Assembly (NCBI GenBank): GCA_016744295.1
Contig: JADGEQ010000035.1
Span: 1 to 64,000 of the forward strand
Reading direction: 5' to 3'
DNA: 64,000 nucleotides
From: Desulfobacteraceae bacterium
Lineage (GTDB): Bacteria; Desulfobacterota; Desulfobacteria; Desulfobacterales; Desulfobacteraceae
Under the pieces are notes generated by a model. The model was given only the letters and a program-made list of their open reading frames with translations. It made no database searches and was not told where the DNA came from. Positions 61,032-64,000 of the stretch are shown here, one piece after another (the stretch's first letter is position 1; every line of letters begins with the position of its first letter). The translations under genes and the position numbers were made by a program.

Positions 61032-62201
61032 ATGAATTATACCATCGACTATGCCAGTCGGATCAAACGAATGCAAAAGAAAATGGAAGAGATTGATATT
61101 GATGTATTAATCGGTACCCGAATGGTCAGCGTGACATTTGTATCCGGAGCCTTTGTCCCCTGGCGGGCTGCTGCACTGGTTTCCAGGGATGGTCATGTGG
61201 AGCTTATCAATTTTCTCATTGACCATGAACGGGTCAGAGCTGAATCCTGGTTGGAACAGGTGACCGCTTATGCCCCGTTGCCGGGAATGGACATGCTGGA
61301 CATGGCAGTCCTTCAAATCAAGGCAAAGGGCTGGGACAAGAGTAGAATTGGGGTGGAACTGGGGCACTCCCCCCGGGGCAATACCGGTTACCTGGGTGCC
61401 ACAGAATATGATCTGTTAAAAGAACACCTGCCCCATGCTACCTTTGTCAATGCCAACGCAGTGGTTGATCAGGCCGGATATATCAAAGATCCTCAGGAAA
61501 TCATGGTAATGAAACAGGCCACTGCCATGGCCGACTCTGCCATTGCCCTGGTGGGGGAATCCCTGTCCGTGGGCATGACAGAGACCCAGGCCGTGGGCAT
61601 CGGTGAGATGGAACTACGGCGTCTGGGAAGCGAATACCATTGGGCGGTTACCGGTTCCAGCGAGGCTGCCTCAGGATACAGAACGGCATACCCTATGTGC
61701 GGCACCACCCAGCCCACGGACAAACTTCTCCAGGCCGGGGACAATGTGATTGTGGATTTTCATCCCCTGATTCACACTTTTATGTCGGACCTCTCCCATA
61801 ATTTTATTCTTGGTAAACCCAGCCGTGACCAGCAGAAATTGGCAGATGCATATCTTAGTGCGGCAGAAACTCTGGTCGCAAGTCTCAAGGCTGGCAGCAC
61901 AGTGGGTGATGTCTGGCACAAGGTGAACGACGATCTGACCCGGACCGGATATGTTCAATATGCGGTTCCATTTTTTGGCCATGGCCTTGGGGTCCACGGT
62001 TACGAATGGTATCCGCCCATTGGAAATAGCGAAGAATTTACCGGTATTGTTCTGGAAGAGAATGTGGTGGAGGTGGGATTTTTATCCATCACCGTTCCAG
62101 GTGTTGGGGGTCTACGTTTGGAGTGTCCTATCCAGGTCACCCCAGACGGCGGTGAAATGTTGGCCAGAACCCCCTTGGCTGTAACTGTGGTTGATATTTA
62201 A
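61032..62201 (+). CDS. M24 family (Xaa-Pro aminopeptidase-like) metallopeptidase
   Basis: The 389-residue protein has a creatinase-like N-terminal domain (to about 150) and a pita-bread C-terminal domain. The five metal ligands are visible: Asp242 (VDFHP), Asp253 (MSDLSHN), His317 (FFGHGLGVH), Glu347 (VEVGF) and Glu364 (LRLECP). The surroundings of the last two differ from typical prolidases, so it may be a creatinase-like hydrolase or act on an unusual imide bond. The AAAAGGAGAC ribosome site is strong. The TetR gene directly upstream suggests substrate-induced expression. Confidence 0.87.
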   Translation: MNYTIDYASRIKRMQKKMEEIDIDVLIGTRMVSVTFVSGAFVPWRAAALVSRDGHVELINFLIDHERVRAESWLEQVTAYAPLPGMDMLDMAVLQIKAKGWDKSRIGVELGHSPRGNTGYLGATEYDLLKEHLPHATFVNANAVVDQAGYIKDPQEIMVMKQATAMADSAIALVGESLSVGMTETQAVGIGEMELRRLGSEYHWAVTGSSEAASGYRTAYPMCGTTQPTDKLLQAGDNVIVDFHPLIHTFMSDLSHNFILGKPSRDQQKLADAYLSAAETLVASLKAGSTVGDVWHKVNDDLTRTGYVQYAVPFFGHGLGVHGYEWYPPIGNSEEFTGIVLEENVVEVGFLSITVPGVGGLRLECPIQVTPDGGEMLARTPLAVTVVDI

Positions 62202-62677
62202 CCCTGGGACTGCATAAAATTATTAAAGGGATTGTTTTTTTATATATTTCAAATCGACGGCTATATTTATGATTACTATGCAGTAAAATGAAATTTTGGT
62301 TCCCATAATTTCATTTTACTGTAGTTGTAAATACTTGCTTATCATCTAAAAATTTCAATAAAAATAAGTTTCCCATAGTATTGGTATCATAAAGCTTTCT
62401 GACGTCTGAATGCTTTACCTTCGGATAGTTATTCTTGAGCCGGATCAACCGGCTATCAACGTGTATATATTATATAGTAGAATACGGAAGAATGACTCCT
62501 GACAATGTGTTTGGCACATATAATTGAATGGAAGTTTCTAATTTAAAGTGGTACATAATATAAAAGAACATATGATCCGGCTTTATGAGCAAAATACAGA
62601 GTCAAAACGTATTGGGGAATATGTTAAAAGATGGATGGGATGGGCAAGATCAGGTCTTCTTTGGGGCTGTTAAAATC
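62202..62677. other. Intergenic region, nothing firm
   Basis: About 475 bases between the peptidase gene and the hairpin past the PEP-CTERM gene. A short stretch near 62395-62440 weakly resembles repeat R2. A frame at 62585 has no ribosome site and no protein character. Confidence 0.35.
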
Positions 62678-62714
62678 TGTAGGGCAGTACTGGTTGCTAA
62701 AATACTGCCCTACA
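62678..62714 (-). terminator. Stem-loop after PEP-CTERM gene
   Basis: TGTAGGGCAGTA and TACTGCCCTACA are perfect 12-base arms around 13 bases. It lies 23 bases past the stop codon on the minus strand. Only a weak T-run follows. Confidence 0.6.
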
Positions 62715-62737
62715 ATATGAAATTTGCCGAAGTGATA

Positions 62738-63448
62738 TTAAATCTTCTTTCTGGTAACTCCTGCCAGACTTAACAATCCAATCCCGAACAGCAGGACAGT
62801 TCCTGGCTCTGGGACAGTGGACACTGATACTATCCTCCCGCTACGCACGGCCATCCCCTGGTTGCCGTTTCCTATATTAGGGGTATATGTCTTTCCATTC
62901 GGAAAACCGAATGCCCAGGCGTTATTGGCCATACCTTGAGGCTGTGTGGCGTACCAGTACCATCCATCTTTGTCGAGGTGAACGAAATCTCCTTTATTAA
63001 TTAGACCGTAAGCAGTAGTTGCATCATCTCCATTTTCATCATAGCTGCCCAGGTTTCGTAACTCTTCATAAAAAAGATGCCCAATCTCACTGCTGGTGAT
63101 ATTCCATCCTCCGGTGGTCGTGCCATCATATCCCTGTACATAGAGGCCGTCCACCGTGTTCGGCAGGCGCCAGGCAGCATCATCCCAGGTAACCGAATAG
63201 GCGCTGTAGATATTATAGGTCAACGATGCTTCCAGCCCCGATACCCAGTTCTTCTGATTTGACCAATTATCATCAATTTTAGTGTAATCCAGCCAGATCA
63301 CAGAATTGCCGTTGTTGTCATCGTCCCAGATCAAGTTGTAATCAGATCCCCCGTAAGTAGCTGTTCCTATGGTGACCAAAGAAGCATTGACCGGGCCGGA
63401 TGTCAATAACAGAATCAATATACCGCATAATAATGAAACCTTGTTCAT
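62738..63448 (-). CDS. PEP-CTERM sorting domain protein (DUF1566-like, secreted)
   Basis: The 236-residue protein has an N-terminal signal peptide (MNKVSLLCGILILLLTSGPV, about 1-23). A secreted domain rich in Trp, Tyr, Asp and Asn follows, with repeated NLIWDDDNNG and WLDYTK segments resembling DUF1566/Lcl-type domains. A C-terminal PEP-CTERM signal ends it: VPEPGTVLLFGIGLLSLAG followed by basic residues. In hosts with an exosortase (EpsH) this tail is cut and the protein is released or attached with the exopolysaccharide. The ATG at 63448 has a GGGGGGAAA site; 63454 is an alternative. No exosortase gene is in the window. Confidence 0.88.
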   Translation of the reverse strand: MNKVSLLCGILILLLTSGPVNASLVTIGTATYGGSDYNLIWDDDNNGNSVIWLDYTKIDDNWSNQKNWVSGLEASLTYNIYSAYSVTWDDAAWRLPNTVDGLYVQGYDGTTTGGWNITSSEIGHLFYEELRNLGSYDENGDDATTAYGLINKGDFVHLDKDGWYWYATQPQGMANNAWAFGFPNGKTYTPNIGNGNQGMAVRSGRIVSVSTVPEPGTVLLFGIGLLSLAGVTRKKI

Positions 63449-64000
63449 AAGCATTTCCCCCCTTGTTGAGTGATTTTAATCGTTATTTATACATCCCTAA
63501 AGCTGCTGTACAAATACAAATACACATTTAAATGAATATATCCTAAGCATAGTATGCAAAACACGTACCTGCGATAATAACTGTGTGAAGCGCCTTAAGT
63601 GGCTCCACCTGTATCAAATGTAATATTGTGTATCCATTCTCGCCGTCATGTATGATCCATGCTGTTCCGTTCAAAAACTCCATCATGGCTTATGCCCTCA
63701 CCACCCTTTTGTCTTGCGCCATCAGTATAGCATCAACATTTACATCAAGCGTAACAGCGCCGGATAGAGTGAAAAATATCATGATTGATAGTATTAGAAA
63801 TGAATTTAATATATTTTATGAATTACATTTCGTAGCTCGATGGTTTTTGGAATTAGGACAAAATGTTATAAAATCGAATAAATCAAATCTCCATTATTGT
63901 ATATTGGAGATACACTTTCCAGTAGCTCAAACCCTGGCAAATCTTTTTCAAAATCAGCAACTATAAATTTTTTATTATATACCGGGTATTTTGACAGTGA
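63449..64000. other. Window end, no supported gene
   Basis: About 550 AT-rich bases. A plus-strand frame at 63628-63966 lacks a ribosome site and protein-like composition. A minus-strand frame of 30 codons (63690-63782) reads like a protein tail (FFTLSGAVTLDVNVDAILMA), possibly the remnant of a lost gene. Neither is accepted as a gene. Confidence 0.35.

Noticed and set aside
62585..62773. Short plus-strand frame before the PEP-CTERM stop
   Set aside because: It runs through a perfect hairpin and into the antisense of the PEP-CTERM gene.
63628..63966. Plus-strand frame of 112 codons at the window end
   Set aside because: No ribosome site is present, and its composition is that of AT-rich non-coding DNA.

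Overview
The window looks like chromosomal DNA of a strict anaerobe, most likely a sulfate-reducing member of the Desulfobacterota close to Desulfobacteraceae. This placement is inference. It rests on a giant PUFA-synthase-like megasynthase, an HdrD/GlpC-type Fe-S oxidoreductase that appears to be a selenoprotein, a DsrE-family protein, an IspH-UbiA fusion and sigma-54 control. No rRNA, tRNA, CRISPR array or complete insertion sequence was recognised.

Layout. 0-2.2 kb: a GNAT acetyltransferase, two small membrane proteins and dispersed repeats. 2.2-7.8 kb (minus strand): alpha/beta hydrolase, BASS-type transporter, TPP-dependent enzyme, NAD-dependent epimerase and a Crp/Fnr regulator. 8.1-11.4 kb: an HxlR regulator divergent from a quinone-oxidoreductase-like MDR, an SDR and a radical SAM protein. 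12.4-16.5 kb: hrpA. 16.7-18.0 kb: the selenoprotein candidate. 18.2-23.7 kb: parA-parB-ispH::ubiA-fapA-like, closely spaced. 23.7-26.1 kb (minus): a PlsC-like acyltransferase and a sigma-54 activator, divergent from 26.3-38.4 kb: a single 4012-residue megasynthase (ER-like, ER-like, KS, KS, AT, KS, 4xACP, KR, DH) preceded by a very good -24/-12 promoter.

38.4-43.7 kb is AT-rich accessory DNA. It holds three hypothetical genes separated by attC-like imperfect inverted repeats, a SHOCT-domain protein and a long dispersed repeat. 43.7-46.0 kb has an SDR and an unknown protein behind a near-consensus sigma-28 promoter. 46.0-51.5 kb (minus) is a translationally coupled tetR-tolC-hlyD-ABC2-ABC2 export operon with no ATPase gene. 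51.9-57.2 kb has a small unknown protein, a quinol monooxygenase-like protein, PldA phospholipase, and a periplasmic binding protein paired with a histidine kinase. 57.2-64 kb has DsrE and PaaI-like proteins, a second repeat copy, an ACT protein and a truncated methyltransferase, a TetR/M24 peptidase pair and a PEP-CTERM protein.

Most notable: (1) an in-frame UGA followed by a SECIS-like hairpin at 17411; (2) the one-polypeptide PUFA-like synthase whose four carrier domains all carry Thr where Ser is expected, driven by a sigma-54 promoter next to its likely activator and an acyltransferase; (3) the IspH-UbiA fusion; (4) the sigma-28 promoter before an unknown gene; (5) several unassigned dispersed repeat families.
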